DNA of 64,000 nt, from NCBI GenBank assembly GCA_017537965.1, contig JAFYJV010000030.1, positions 1 through 64,000 on the forward strand, written 5' to 3'. The notes beneath the pieces were generated by a model. The model was not told the DNA's origin and ran no database searches. It worked only from the letters and a program-made list of their open reading frames with translations. Shown here one piece after another: positions 30,321 to 39,861 of this stretch (position 1 is its first letter; every line of letters begins with the position of its first letter). Position numbers and translations under genes: made by a program. Source of the stretch: Bacteroidales bacterium. GTDB lineage: Bacteria; Bacteroidota; Bacteroidia; Bacteroidales; F082.

Positions 30321-32318
30321 ATGAGGAAAAAACGGAACACCATATTGGTGATATTGGTCAGCTTGACGACATTGATGCTTTTTGCCCCGCTTTTGCAGCA
30401 AAACCTCGAACTCTTCAAATTTGAAGGGCTCTATGGGTATGACAAGCCGACTTCCAAACCAGTTCTTTCCTACGACTCTTATGTCGCTAGCGCATATCAG
30501 CAACAAGCAGAGAAATACCTCAAAGAAAACTTCGGCTTCAGGGAACCCTTGATTAGGATGTATAACCAATGCACTTATGATTGGTTCAAGACCACCAGCA
30601 ACAACGAAATCAGCATCGGAAAGGATGGTTGGCTTTATCACACCGAAAGTGCTCTCCAGTATTATGGCAATATGGAAAGCTGGTTCGGAATGACAAACAG
30701 CGAAGTGCGCGAGAACCTTGCTTCCAAAGCTCGTATCATGTCAAAAGTCAACGCCATCCTCAAACAATATGGGGTACATTTGCTGACCTTCACCTTGCCG
30801 ACAAAATCTTTCATCTATCCTGAACACTTACGATGGCAACCTGTGGGAGACACCACTTTCAACGCCTTCCTCTATTTAGAGCAACAGTTAGCCTCGCTTG
30901 GAGTGCCTCATATCAATATGATTCCTTGGTTCAAGCAAGTGCAGGACACGACTTCTTTCGATTTGTATTACTCCAAGGGCAGCCATTGGGCCGCTGGAGC
31001 ATCGCTCGCCGTCGACACAATGTTGAGATATATGGAACAATTAGGCGGCAAGCCACTGGCGCAGATACAATTAGGCCATCCCTATTCCATTGATGAGATT
31101 CCCAACGAAGACAAGGACCTGGAACACTTGCTCAATCTTGCAGTCCCGCTCAAACATGAGCCTATTTACGAATATCCAGTAAATCTGCAAACTAACGAAC
31201 GCACCGTGTATCCCTCGGTTTGGTTCGTGGGGACTTCTTTCTATTGGTATATGACACGTCGTGTCAATTTTGACGTCCTATTCCGCGATCGCGATTTGCT
31301 GTTCTATTACTCAACATTTCACACCGATAGGGAGCGACAGTCATTCCCTGCGGACAGTCTGGATTGGCTTCACGAATTGCTAGTACACGACTATGTGGTT
31401 TTCTTCCGTGATGGGCCACAACTTTATCATGATGGCATTCTTTTTCCAGGCAAGGCGCTCATCAGCCTTTGCATTGGCGACGAACGGCTAAAAGAAAAAA
31501 CCGATGCCATTGCAGACAGCATTTGCGATGCTTGGCGGGCCAAAACGCATCACGACAGTTTGAATTGCTACCACCAAGCGGAAATTTTGTTACAACTGCA
31601 TCCTGAAATGTTTGAGGAGCTGAAAGGCGAAGGCATACCTACTTGCCGCAACCCGAGAATTGGAGAAATATTGATTGAAAGAAGAATCCGCTCCGACCGC
31701 AATTGGAGTTTCATCCTCAATGCCAAAGCCATAAACGACTCTTTGGATGTGCGCGACCTGTTCAAGAAGGAAGCCCATAATGGCATAACCTACCAACCTT
31801 TCCTTCGCGACAACACTTATTTTACTACATACGACTACTTTGATTTTCTTGTGGACGAAGCCATCTTGGACATCCATAGAAGCCAAGCGGTTCCTGAAAC
31901 AAAGGACGAAGTCTTCCAACTGGCTTTGGACAACATCAAAACGCGGATCCAACAACATGCCTTTGACGACGACACATTGATGACAATGGCTTGTGCAATG
32001 GATGCCATCGTCAACGAGCTTGGAAAAGAAAACAGCTTGGCATCCATCCGCGAAAAAGCGGAAGATTGGAATGTCTCCGTCGATAAAGCTTTTAGAATGG
32101 CAACCGTATGGTGCTATCATCATAGCAAAGACCAACAGAAGAACATAAGCGAAGAAACAATCATCAAAGCTTTAGAAGATTATCAAATAGAGCACAGAAT
32201 GCGACAGGGTCAAGAAAGTTTGGACGACCTCACACGGAAATGCCACGATTTGAACCTGCCTCTCCGCTTAATCATCAACCGAAACATTGAATGGATCCGA
32301 CAGACCCGAGTAAAGTAA
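30321..32318 (+). CDS. SGNH/AlgX-like O-acetyltransferase partner 2, long form
   Basis: A protein of 665 residues, the longest of the five. N-terminal anchor TILVILVSLTTLMLFAPLLQ, ENFGFREPLIRMYNQCTY, GKDGWLYHTES, SKGSHWAAGASLAVDTML with His at about 222 and Gly instead of the usual Asp two residues before it, and the nucleophile Ser at about 306 in VWFVGTSFYW. After the catalytic region comes GEGIPTCRNPRIGEI and an extended helical part with RIRSDRNWSFILNAKA (about 455-470) and IREKAEDWNVSVDKAF (about 575-590), related to the modules in the other members. It follows MBOAT 1 by 55 bp. Role as for the other members: periplasmic acyl transfer to glycan, with the C-terminal repeats perhaps contacting substrate or partner. 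Confidence 0.82.
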   Translation: MRKKRNTILVILVSLTTLMLFAPLLQQNLELFKFEGLYGYDKPTSKPVLSYDSYVASAYQQQAEKYLKENFGFREPLIRMYNQCTYDWFKTTSNNEISIGKDGWLYHTESALQYYGNMESWFGMTNSEVRENLASKARIMSKVNAILKQYGVHLLTFTLPTKSFIYPEHLRWQPVGDTTFNAFLYLEQQLASLGVPHINMIPWFKQVQDTTSFDLYYSKGSHWAAGASLAVDTMLRYMEQLGGKPLAQIQLGHPYSIDEIPNEDKDLEHLLNLAVPLKHEPIYEYPVNLQTNERTVYPSVWFVGTSFYWYMTRRVNFDVLFRDRDLLFYYSTFHTDRERQSFPADSLDWLHELLVHDYVVFFRDGPQLYHDGILFPGKALISLCIGDERLKEKTDAIADSICDAWRAKTHHDSLNCYHQAEILLQLHPEMFEELKGEGIPTCRNPRIGEILIERRIRSDRNWSFILNAKAINDSLDVRDLFKKEAHNGITYQPFLRDNTYFTTYDYFDFLVDEAILDIHRSQAVPETKDEVFQLALDNIKTRIQQHAFDDDTLMTMACAMDAIVNELGKENSLASIREKAEDWNVSVDKAFRMATVWCYHHSKDQQKNISEETIIKALEDYQIEHRMRQGQESLDDLTRKCHDLNLPLRLIINRNIEWIRQTRVK

Positions 32319-32325
32319 TATTTAC

Positions 32326-32333
32326 TACTTTTG
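32326..32333 (+). promoter_or_regulatory. Promoter -7 element before MBOAT 2
   Basis: TACTTTTG fits TAnnTTTG and lies 21 nt before the ATG at 32354, in the short gap after the preceding stop. Confidence 0.55.
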
Positions 32334-32353
32334 CAACCGAATAAACGAACATT

Positions 32354-33823
32354 ATGGTATTTAGCAGCAACGTCTTCCTCCTATATTTCATGCCGATCTT
32401 CTTCCTCGTCTATTTCCTGACGCCGAAGAAGATCCGCAACTACACCCTGCTCCTTGCCTCCCTGTTGTTCTACGCCTACGGAGCGCCCGAGTTCATCATA
32501 CAGCTCATCCTTTCCACCATCGCCAACTTCTTCCTCGTCCGTTGGATGTGCAAGGTGGAGAAACCCAGGGTGAAGAAGTTGCTGTGCGGCATCTCCATCG
32601 CCATCAGTATCGGGTTGCTTTTCTATTTCAAATACGGCAACTTCACGATGCAGAACGTGAACACCGTACTCGGCTGGACCGGCTTCCAAGGCTTCACATG
32701 GACCAAGATCCTGTTGCCCATCGGCATCTCGTTCTTCTCCTTCCAAAGCGTCACCTACACCCTCGACACCTACCGCAAGGTCAACGAGCCGATGGACAAG
32801 CTCAGCGACTACATGCTTTACATCGTGATGTTTCCGCAGTTGATCGCCGGTCCCATCGTGCGTTACTGCGACATTGCCGACCAGATCCGCAACCGCGAGT
32901 CGTCATACGCCGACCGGCTGCAAGGCTTCTACCGTTTTGTCATCGGTCTTTGCAAAAAGATCCTCATCGCCGATGTCATCGGCTTCCAAGTTGACAAAGT
33001 GCTGGGGCCGTCCAACTACGACGTGCTGACCTCCACTGAGCTCGCCGACATCGCAAGCAAGATTGGCGCTTTGGACAGCACCACCGCCTGGATCACCATC
33101 TTCGCATTCACCTTCCAGATCTATTTTGACTTCGCGGGTTATAGCGACATGGCCATCGGTTTGGGTCGCATGATGGGCTTCAAGTTCCCAGAGAACTTCG
33201 ACAACCCGTATGTCTCCACCACCATCTCCGAGTTCTGGAGGCGTTGGCACCAGACCTTCAGCGTGTTCATCAAGAACTACCTGTATTTCCCTTTGGGCGG
33301 CAGCCGTGTGAAGACCGAGGCGCGAAAATACTTCAACCTGTGGTTCTGTTTCCTTGTCAGCGGCTTGTGGCACGGAGCGGCATGGAACTTCGTGGTATAT
33401 GGCGCCCTGCAAGGCATCTTCATCTGTGCCGACAAGCTGTTCTTGAAGAAGTTCAACGAGCGGCTAGGCAAGATTCCAAGCGTGTTTTTCACCTTCCTGA
33501 TCATCGTGTTGACGCGTTGTTTCTTCCGCATCGAGCGCATCGACCTCTCGTGGCTCTTCATCAAACGCCTCTTTGCCTTTGACTTCGCCCCGTTCCATTT
33601 TGGCGACAACCCGCATCTATATGTGACCATGTTGGTTGCGGCCTTCTTCTCGTTCTTCACCCTCTCGAAGTTCGGCCTCAAGGTACAGGAAAAAGTATAT
33701 TTCACTGACTATAACCCACGTCAGCATATCGTGGCCTTCATCGTTAGTGTCTTTGCTTTCGTGTTCTGTCTAGGCGCCTTGAACGCCACTGGATTCAGTC
33801 CATTCATTTACTTTAGATTCTGA
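32354..33823 (+). CDS. MBOAT family O-acyltransferase 2 (AlgI-like)
   Basis: A protein of 489 residues, closest to MBOAT 1 over its whole length (same MVFSSNVFLLYFMP start and IGISFFSFQSVTYTLDTYR). The catalytic His is in LVSGLWHGAAWNFVVYGALQ (about residue 340). The second His, WGALHG in the others, is Gln here (GALQG), which is a specific difference. An R-rich loop GGSRVKTEARKYF replaces the common GGNRKG. Its last base overlaps the ATG of the SGNH gene at 33823 (TGATG), implying translational coupling with that partner. Membrane acyltransferase function is as in MBOAT 1. Confidence 0.93.
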   Translation: MVFSSNVFLLYFMPIFFLVYFLTPKKIRNYTLLLASLLFYAYGAPEFIIQLILSTIANFFLVRWMCKVEKPRVKKLLCGISIAISIGLLFYFKYGNFTMQNVNTVLGWTGFQGFTWTKILLPIGISFFSFQSVTYTLDTYRKVNEPMDKLSDYMLYIVMFPQLIAGPIVRYCDIADQIRNRESSYADRLQGFYRFVIGLCKKILIADVIGFQVDKVLGPSNYDVLTSTELADIASKIGALDSTTAWITIFAFTFQIYFDFAGYSDMAIGLGRMMGFKFPENFDNPYVSTTISEFWRRWHQTFSVFIKNYLYFPLGGSRVKTEARKYFNLWFCFLVSGLWHGAAWNFVVYGALQGIFICADKLFLKKFNERLGKIPSVFFTFLIIVLTRCFFRIERIDLSWLFIKRLFAFDFAPFHFGDNPHLYVTMLVAAFFSFFTLSKFGLKVQEKVYFTDYNPRQHIVAFIVSVFAFVFCLGALNATGFSPFIYFRF

Positions 33824-35601
33824 TGAAAAGGGGTAAAGGCAACATATTCTATGGCATCCTCTTCGGCCTCCTGATGGTCTTCCTGTTCTCGTTCACTATA
33901 CAAGAGCACTTCAAGCCCTTTAAGACCAAGGAACTGATGGGTTATTTCCTGAAACCCAACAAGCCAAAGTTCCGCTGGGAATGGTACAAGAACGGCTATT
34001 TCCAACAACATCTCGAGAAATACATCGCCAGCAACTACGGCTTCCGCGAGCCTATCATCAGGTTGTATCACCAATACTGTTGGGACTTTTTCGGAAAGGA
34101 ATATGTGAGCTACATCCATTCGGGCAAGGAAAGATGGCTTTACTACGGCCACAACATCGAGGACTACTACGGCACCGAGATGTACCAATGGTACCCAGAC
34201 TCCAAATCCGCACAGCAAGGCTACGAGCAGGAAGTGCGCCTGATGAACAAGGTAAGGGGCATCCTGGCCGACTATGACGTCACTGTGCTGACCTTCATCG
34301 CACCGAGCAAAAGCATCATCTATCCGGAATACCTGCCACAACGCGAGCACGACACCACATCGCTCAACGCTAGGGAGTATTTTATCAAGCGTTTCGGCGA
34401 GACCGGCATGCCTTGCTTCGACATGAACGAATACTTCCTTCGCATGAAGGACACCTGCTCGTTCTACCTCTTCCCGCCCACAGGCGACCACTGGAACTTC
34501 TCCTGCGTCTATGCCACCGACTCGCTGCTACACTTTATGGAAGCACAACGCGGCATCCGTATGCCCCACCTCGAATACGGCAACGAATGGCACTCGGAAT
34601 GCCGCATCGGTGAGCCACAGAACCGCGACCTCGAAGGCGAGCTGAACCTCATGCGGCCCATCAAGTTCAACCCGAAATTCGACTACAAGGAACGCGACTA
34701 TTGGCTCGTTAGCGACTCCACCACGGTCAAGCCATCGGCGCTGTTCATCGGCAACTCCTTCCTGTTGAGGACCATGGCATACATACCGCCCCAAGAGGTG
34801 TTTTCCGATTTCCAGTTCTGGTATTACAACAAGGTCGCCTACCAGGATGTCAATAAGATTAGCGACAGCGTCTCTTTCCTCAACCGCCTCGATTACATGC
34901 TCGATGCCGACTTCATCGTTTGGTTCTCGAGCAGCAGCCAGATGTACCGCGCCACTGAGGGGTTCGCCGAAGACGCCATCATACAGCTATGCATCGGCGA
35001 CGAGCGTTTCCGCCAACGACAAGAGCAGCTCATCGACAGCCTCTTTCACGACCAAACCACGCACAACACCATCGCCTGGAACTATCCCGACTCGCTTTAC
35101 AGAATCAAGCTGGAAAGCTATACGCTCGACCTGCTAAAGAAAAACCCAGAGGCCTACTTCCCTGAAATCGCGGGTGAAGGCATCCCCACGGTACGTAATC
35201 CCAAACTTTTGGAAGACGATTATTGGGCAAAACGCAACATCCGTCTTCAAATCAAGCGCGATCCCGACTGGATGACGAAAGTGGCCAGTTTTATGGTGGC
35301 ACAAAACATCACCTTGCAACAGGCCCTGGACCAGGAAACGGAGAACGTGCTCTACGGACGTCCACTTATGCGCGACACCAAAGTCGGAAACAAAGAATAC
35401 CGCGAAATCCTCATCAGGCAGACGGAACAGCAAATCATCAACTATAAAGAGTGGTACGACGTTGCCAAGGCAGATGCCCAAAGGCTAGGCATCACCATCG
35501 AAGAATCCGTTCGCAACCATGCCACCTATACCGTTGACGAGCAAATACGACAAGGGAAAATAACGCTGCCCGAAACCGACACTGTTCGAGAAAACAAATA
35601 A
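33823..35601 (+). CDS. SGNH/AlgX-like O-acetyltransferase partner 3
   Basis: A protein of 592 residues. Anchor LFGLLMVFLFSFTIQEH at the N-terminus, SNYGFREPIIRLYHQYCWDF, a FIAPSKSIIYPEYLP loop, PTGDHWNFSCVYATDSLL with His at about 222 and Gly at the usual Asp place (Asp sits next to His instead), and the nucleophile Ser at about 312 in LFIGNSFLLR. After it come GEGIPTVRNPKLLED and two helical modules: RNIRLQIKRDPDWMTKVASF (about 470-490) and IINYKEWYDVAKADAQRLGI (about 540-560) with IEESV. It overlaps MBOAT 2 by 1 bp and is its most probable partner. The same transfer role is inferred. Confidence 0.85.
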   Translation: MKRGKGNIFYGILFGLLMVFLFSFTIQEHFKPFKTKELMGYFLKPNKPKFRWEWYKNGYFQQHLEKYIASNYGFREPIIRLYHQYCWDFFGKEYVSYIHSGKERWLYYGHNIEDYYGTEMYQWYPDSKSAQQGYEQEVRLMNKVRGILADYDVTVLTFIAPSKSIIYPEYLPQREHDTTSLNAREYFIKRFGETGMPCFDMNEYFLRMKDTCSFYLFPPTGDHWNFSCVYATDSLLHFMEAQRGIRMPHLEYGNEWHSECRIGEPQNRDLEGELNLMRPIKFNPKFDYKERDYWLVSDSTTVKPSALFIGNSFLLRTMAYIPPQEVFSDFQFWYYNKVAYQDVNKISDSVSFLNRLDYMLDADFIVWFSSSSQMYRATEGFAEDAIIQLCIGDERFRQRQEQLIDSLFHDQTTHNTIAWNYPDSLYRIKLESYTLDLLKKNPEAYFPEIAGEGIPTVRNPKLLEDDYWAKRNIRLQIKRDPDWMTKVASFMVAQNITLQQALDQETENVLYGRPLMRDTKVGNKEYREILIRQTEQQIINYKEWYDVAKADAQRLGITIEESVRNHATYTVDEQIRQGKITLPETDTVRENK

Positions 35602-35606
35602 ATCCT

Positions 35607-35614
35607 TATTTTTG
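35607..35614 (+). promoter_or_regulatory. Promoter -7 element before MBOAT 3
   Basis: TATTTTTG, an exact TAnnTTTG, is 20 nt before the ATG at 35634. Confidence 0.55.
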
Positions 35615-35633
35615 CAGACTCAAAACTAAGCAC

Positions 35634-37061
35634 ATGGTCTTCAGCAGCAGCATATTCCTCTTCTGGTTTCTGCCCATCTTCCTCGGGGTTTACTTTCTCG
35701 TGGACAGGCGCTACAAGAATGCCGTTGCCCTCCTGGCCAGCTTGGTTTTCTACGGCTTCGGCTCGCCGAAGTTCCTGTTGGTGCTGCTGCTCTCCATCCT
35801 TATCGACTTCTTCATAGTTCGGCAGATCGACAAGAGCGATGACGCAAAGAGGCGGAAAGTGTTCCTTGTGTTCTCTGTCATCCTCAACATCGGGCTGCTG
35901 GCCTATTTCAAATACGCCAACTTCTTCGTTGACAACTTCAATGCCGTGCTTTCTGCTTTTGGCACGGCTCCTGTCCGCTGGACCAAGGTGGTGTTGCCCA
36001 TCGGCATCTCGTTCTTCACCTTCCAGAAGATGAGCTACAGTATCGACGTCTTCCGGAAGACCTCTGCCCCGCTGAAGAACATCACAGACTATGCCCTGTT
36101 CATCATGCTGTTTCCTCAGCTCATTGCGGGCCCCATTGTGCGTTACAACGAAATCGCCGAGCAAATCACCGACCGCAGTGCCAACGAGACAGCCGACAAC
36201 CGCATCCTCGGCTTTTACCGCTTCGTCATCGGTCTCGCCAAGAAGATGCTGATTGCCAATATCATGGCAGAGTATGTTGATCAGGTCTTCGCCCTGCCCA
36301 CCACTGAGATTGGCCTTTCTACCGCTTGGCTGGGCATCCTCGCCTATACCTTCCAGATCTACTTCGACTTCTCCGGCTATAGCGACATGGCCATCGGCAT
36401 CGGGCGGATGATTGGGTTCAAGTTCCCCGAGAACTTCAACAATCCCTACATCAGCCAAAGCGTGTCGGAGTTCTGGAAACGTTGGCACATCACCCTTGGA
36501 AGCTGGATGATGGACTACCTCTACATCCCGCTCGGCGGCAACCGCAGAGGCAACGGCCGCACCTACCTCAACCTTTGGATTGTCTTCTTCTTGTCGGGTC
36601 TGTGGCATGGGGCCGCTTGGACCTTCGTGGCATGGGGCGCCTTCCATGGCCTTTTCATCGTTATCGACAAGATGTTCTGGCTCAAGGCGAGCAAGAAAAT
36701 CGGCAAGGTACCGCGTGTTGTCATCACCTTCGTCATTGTGATGATCGGCTGGGTACTCTTCCGTGCCGACACCATCGGTTATGCCGTACACTATGTGGGG
36801 GCCATGTTCGGCGCCAACGGAAGCCTTCCTGTCGCCTTCGTCAGCCCACAATTTGTCTTCACCCTCATCGTCGCGGCCTTCTTCTCCTTCTTCGGTCTCA
36901 CGAAAGCAGGCGACAAGGCCTTGGACTTCTTCTTCAACCGCAAAGCCTACAACGTCGGTCAAACCATTTGGGTCGGCTTGGTGATGGTTTTGCTGCTCAT
37001 CCTCTCGGCATCGTTCATCCTTAAAGGCAGTTTCAACCCCTTCATTTACTTCAGGTTCTGA
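35634..37061 (+). CDS. MBOAT family O-acyltransferase 3 (AlgI-like)
   Basis: A protein of 475 residues. The most divergent of the four in its first 150 residues (MVFSSSIFLFWFLPIFLGVY, IGISFFTFQKMSYSIDVFR), but with all MBOAT landmarks: FPQLIAGPIVRYNEI, FDFSGYSDMAIGIGRMIGF, SVSEFWKRWHITL, YIPLGGNRRG, and the catalytic His in LSGLWHGAAWTFVAWGAFHG (about residue 325). A C-terminal ILKGSFNPFIYFRF ends the protein. Its stop overlaps the ATG of the SGNH gene at 37061. The divergence suggests a different acyl donor, acceptor or origin than that of the other three. Confidence 0.93.
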   Translation: MVFSSSIFLFWFLPIFLGVYFLVDRRYKNAVALLASLVFYGFGSPKFLLVLLLSILIDFFIVRQIDKSDDAKRRKVFLVFSVILNIGLLAYFKYANFFVDNFNAVLSAFGTAPVRWTKVVLPIGISFFTFQKMSYSIDVFRKTSAPLKNITDYALFIMLFPQLIAGPIVRYNEIAEQITDRSANETADNRILGFYRFVIGLAKKMLIANIMAEYVDQVFALPTTEIGLSTAWLGILAYTFQIYFDFSGYSDMAIGIGRMIGFKFPENFNNPYISQSVSEFWKRWHITLGSWMMDYLYIPLGGNRRGNGRTYLNLWIVFFLSGLWHGAAWTFVAWGAFHGLFIVIDKMFWLKASKKIGKVPRVVITFVIVMIGWVLFRADTIGYAVHYVGAMFGANGSLPVAFVSPQFVFTLIVAAFFSFFGLTKAGDKALDFFFNRKAYNVGQTIWVGLVMVLLLILSASFILKGSFNPFIYFRF

Positions 37062-38434
37062 TGAAAACGTTCAAGAGAATATGGTTCCTCGTGCTGCTCG
37101 CGCTGCTCTTCCTGCCGATGACGCAGACCTGCTTCCATTGGGTAGATGAGAAACCTTTGGACGGTGCCTTTGTGGAAGCGAAAAAGCCCGTCGTCAGTTT
37201 GAAGACCCTGTTCAACGAGGACAACAATAGCGCCAACGGCGAGACCGTCCAAGACTCGCTGACGACATGGTGCAACGAGCAGACCGGCTTCCGCAAGTCG
37301 ATGATACGCCTCAACAACCAGCTGCTCTATACTGCCTTCGGGAAAATCCCAGTCACCCATCTCGTGAAAGGCAAAGACAACAGCAATTTCTTTGATAAAT
37401 CATATATCAACAGCTATATCGGCGAGACCTATATAGGTGAAGAGAAAATCAAATACATCACACGACAGCTCAAGGTCATACAAGACATGCTGGAAGCCAA
37501 GGGCGTCACCTTGCTGCCCGTCTTCGTTGTGGGCAAGGCCTCCTATTTCCCCGAGCTCATCCCCGACGATTTCATGTCCAAACGCCAAGAGACCAACAAC
37601 TACGAGGAATACTTGAAAGCCTTTGAGGAACAGGGCGTCGAGATGATCGACTTCAACCGATGGTTCTGCGAAAACAAAGGCAACGAAGCGCATCCCATCT
37701 ACTGCAACTTGAGTTCCCACTGGACGGTGTATGGAGCATCGTTGGCCATGGATTCGCTGGTGCGTTATATGGAAACCAAGACGCATCAAACCCAAGCCCA
37801 TGTCACCATCACGGCGTTCGACTCCACCTATCTGATGGAGCAAGATGACGAGCTCTATCGCATGATGAACCTCATCTTCCCAATGGACCACAACACCATC
37901 TACCAGCCCAAATTCAGCTTCACCCAAGGCTATAAGCCCAGGGTGCTCTCCATCTCCGACTCTTATTGGTGGGCCATCTACGCCTGGGATGTGGCCTTGC
38001 ACCAAAACCTCTTCTCCGAAGGCGGCTTCTGGTTCTACAACAAGACCGTCTATCCCAAACAAGATCCCATCCAAACCGTGGAAGCGCTCAACTATAAACA
38101 AGAGATTGAAAAGCAAGAGTTTGTGCTACTGGTCTGCACCGAAGCCACCAACCAACTCTGGCCTTACGGTTTCATCGAACGCTATCTGAGCGCCTATGAC
38201 AACGTCTTCCGTTACAAGCAGCCCGAACAATACGATGCTTCCGACAACATTTATGCCGCCTACCGCAACGACAGAATCGCCAGCATCATCCAACACATCA
38301 AGGAAACGCCCGAATGGTTTGAGAGTGTCAAACAACAGGCCGAAGAGAAAGGCATGACCTTGGAAGAATCGCTTTGGGGCAGCGCTGAATACACTTATCG
38401 AATGAACATTGAACCCACAGGATACGTCAGATAA
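37061..38434 (+). CDS. SGNH/AlgX-like O-acetyltransferase partner 4
   Basis: A protein of 457 residues, a short form. Anchor IWFLVLLALLFLPMTQ, NEQTGFRKSMIRLNNQLLYT, NLSSHWTVYGASLAMDSL with His at about 220 and Ser at the usual Asp place, and the nucleophile Ser at about 301 in SISDSYWWAI. It lacks the GKEGWLY turn of the others (VKGKDNSNFFDKS instead). The C-terminus carries one helical module: IIQHIKETPEWFESVKQQ then EEKGMTLEESLWGSAEYTY. It overlaps MBOAT 3 by 1 bp. The altered active-site surroundings suggest another substrate or loss of catalysis. Confidence 0.8.
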   Translation: MKTFKRIWFLVLLALLFLPMTQTCFHWVDEKPLDGAFVEAKKPVVSLKTLFNEDNNSANGETVQDSLTTWCNEQTGFRKSMIRLNNQLLYTAFGKIPVTHLVKGKDNSNFFDKSYINSYIGETYIGEEKIKYITRQLKVIQDMLEAKGVTLLPVFVVGKASYFPELIPDDFMSKRQETNNYEEYLKAFEEQGVEMIDFNRWFCENKGNEAHPIYCNLSSHWTVYGASLAMDSLVRYMETKTHQTQAHVTITAFDSTYLMEQDDELYRMMNLIFPMDHNTIYQPKFSFTQGYKPRVLSISDSYWWAIYAWDVALHQNLFSEGGFWFYNKTVYPKQDPIQTVEALNYKQEIEKQEFVLLVCTEATNQLWPYGFIERYLSAYDNVFRYKQPEQYDASDNIYAAYRNDRIASIIQHIKETPEWFESVKQQAEEKGMTLEESLWGSAEYTYRMNIEPTGYVR

Positions 38435-38442
38435 CAAACGCT

Positions 38443-39861
38443 ATGGTATTCAGCAGCAACATATTCCTACTCTATTTCCTGCCGGCCTTTCTGTTGATGT
38501 ATTTCATCGTGCCATGCCGGTTCAGGAACATCGTGCTGCTGTTGTTCTCCATTGTGTTTTACGCATACGGAGCGCCTGAATTCGTGCTGATTCTGTTAGC
38601 TTCGACGGTGGCCAATTTCTATTTGGTGAAAGCCATGCACAAGGCCAAAACGCAGACTCGAAAGAAGTTGTTTTGCGCCTTGGCCATCATCTTGTGCTTA
38701 GGCTTGCTGGCTTATTTCAAATATGCCAACTTCTTCGTCGAAAACCTCAATGGACTGCTGTGCATGCTAGGCCTCAAAAGCGTCCATTGGACCAAAGTGC
38801 TACTGCCCATCGGCATCTCGTTCTTCTCTTTCCAGTCGGTGACATACGTCATCGATACCTACCGAGGAAACAACGAACCCATGAAGAAGCTGACGGACTA
38901 CATGCTGTATATCATCATGTTTCCGCAACTCATCGCAGGCCCCATTGTGCGATATGGCGACATCGCCGCACAAATCACCCATCGCAACTATCGTTGGTCG
39001 GAATGCCTGCAAGGGCTCTACCGTTTCGTCATCGGCTTGTGTAAAAAGGTGCTTATTGCCGATGTCATTGGGACGCAGGTCGATACCCTTCTCGCCGGCA
39101 ACCTGAGCGTTATGGACACTGGCACGGCGTGGATCACCATCATGGCCTACACCTTCCAACTCTATTTCGACTTCTCGGGCTACAGCGACATGGCCATCGG
39201 GTTGGGACGCATCATGGGATTCAGTTTCCCCGAAAACTTCGACAACCCATACAATTCCGCATCCATCACCGAGTTCTGGCGGCGTTGGCACAAGACGCTG
39301 AATGCCTTCATGCTCAATTATTTGTACATTCCGTTAGGCGGCAACCGCAAGGGAAAAGGGCGCACCTACCTGAATCTTTGGATTGTCTTCCTTCTGTCGG
39401 GACTATGGCATGGTGCCAGTTGGAATTTCGTGCTTTGGGGAGCCTATCATGGTTTATTCTTGGTTATGGAGCGGCTGTTCCTCGGCAAATGGTATCAACG
39501 CATCGGGAAGGCGCCCAGTGTCATCATCACCTTCATCATCGTCATGATTGGCTGGGCGATATTCCGCATTGAGGATTTATCACAAACCGCCACTTTTATC
39601 GGCCGTCTTTTTGCCTTCGATTTCGCTCCCATCCATTGGGCGAGCCAACCGCAATACTATTTCACCCTCGTCTTGGCTTTCTTCTTCTCCTTCGTTGGAT
39701 TGTTCCCCTTCGGCAGGAAATGGCAGGACAAGGTTTTCTACACCAACTATTCCAACAAGGGTCACGCCATTGTTTGGCCTATCGCCATGCTGTTGTTCTT
39801 CTTCAGCTTGGCCGCCCTTAACGCTTCTGGTTTCAGTCCATTCATATATTTCCGATTCTGA
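38443..39861 (+). CDS. MBOAT family O-acyltransferase 4 (AlgI-like)
   Basis: A protein of 472 residues that resembles MBOAT 1 and 2 in the first helices (MVFSSNIFLLYFLPAFLLMY). Landmarks: LLPIGISFFSFQSVTYVIDT, FPQLIAGPIVRYGDI, FDFSGYSDMAIGLGRIMGF, SITEFWRRWHKTLNAFML, and the catalytic His in LLSGLWHGASWNFVLWGAYH (about residue 322). It starts 8 bp after SGNH 4, so no separate promoter is seen, and its stop overlaps the ATG of SGNH 5. Confidence 0.93.
   Translation: MVFSSNIFLLYFLPAFLLMYFIVPCRFRNIVLLLFSIVFYAYGAPEFVLILLASTVANFYLVKAMHKAKTQTRKKLFCALAIILCLGLLAYFKYANFFVENLNGLLCMLGLKSVHWTKVLLPIGISFFSFQSVTYVIDTYRGNNEPMKKLTDYMLYIIMFPQLIAGPIVRYGDIAAQITHRNYRWSECLQGLYRFVIGLCKKVLIADVIGTQVDTLLAGNLSVMDTGTAWITIMAYTFQLYFDFSGYSDMAIGLGRIMGFSFPENFDNPYNSASITEFWRRWHKTLNAFMLNYLYIPLGGNRKGKGRTYLNLWIVFLLSGLWHGASWNFVLWGAYHGLFLVMERLFLGKWYQRIGKAPSVIITFIIVMIGWAIFRIEDLSQTATFIGRLFAFDFAPIHWASQPQYYFTLVLAFFFSFVGLFPFGRKWQDKVFYTNYSNKGHAIVWPIAMLLFFFSLAALNASGFSPFIYFRF

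Noticed and set aside
35526-36962. Minus-strand open frame of 478 codons
   Set aside because: Shadow of MBOAT 3, with repetitive acidic composition and no domain.
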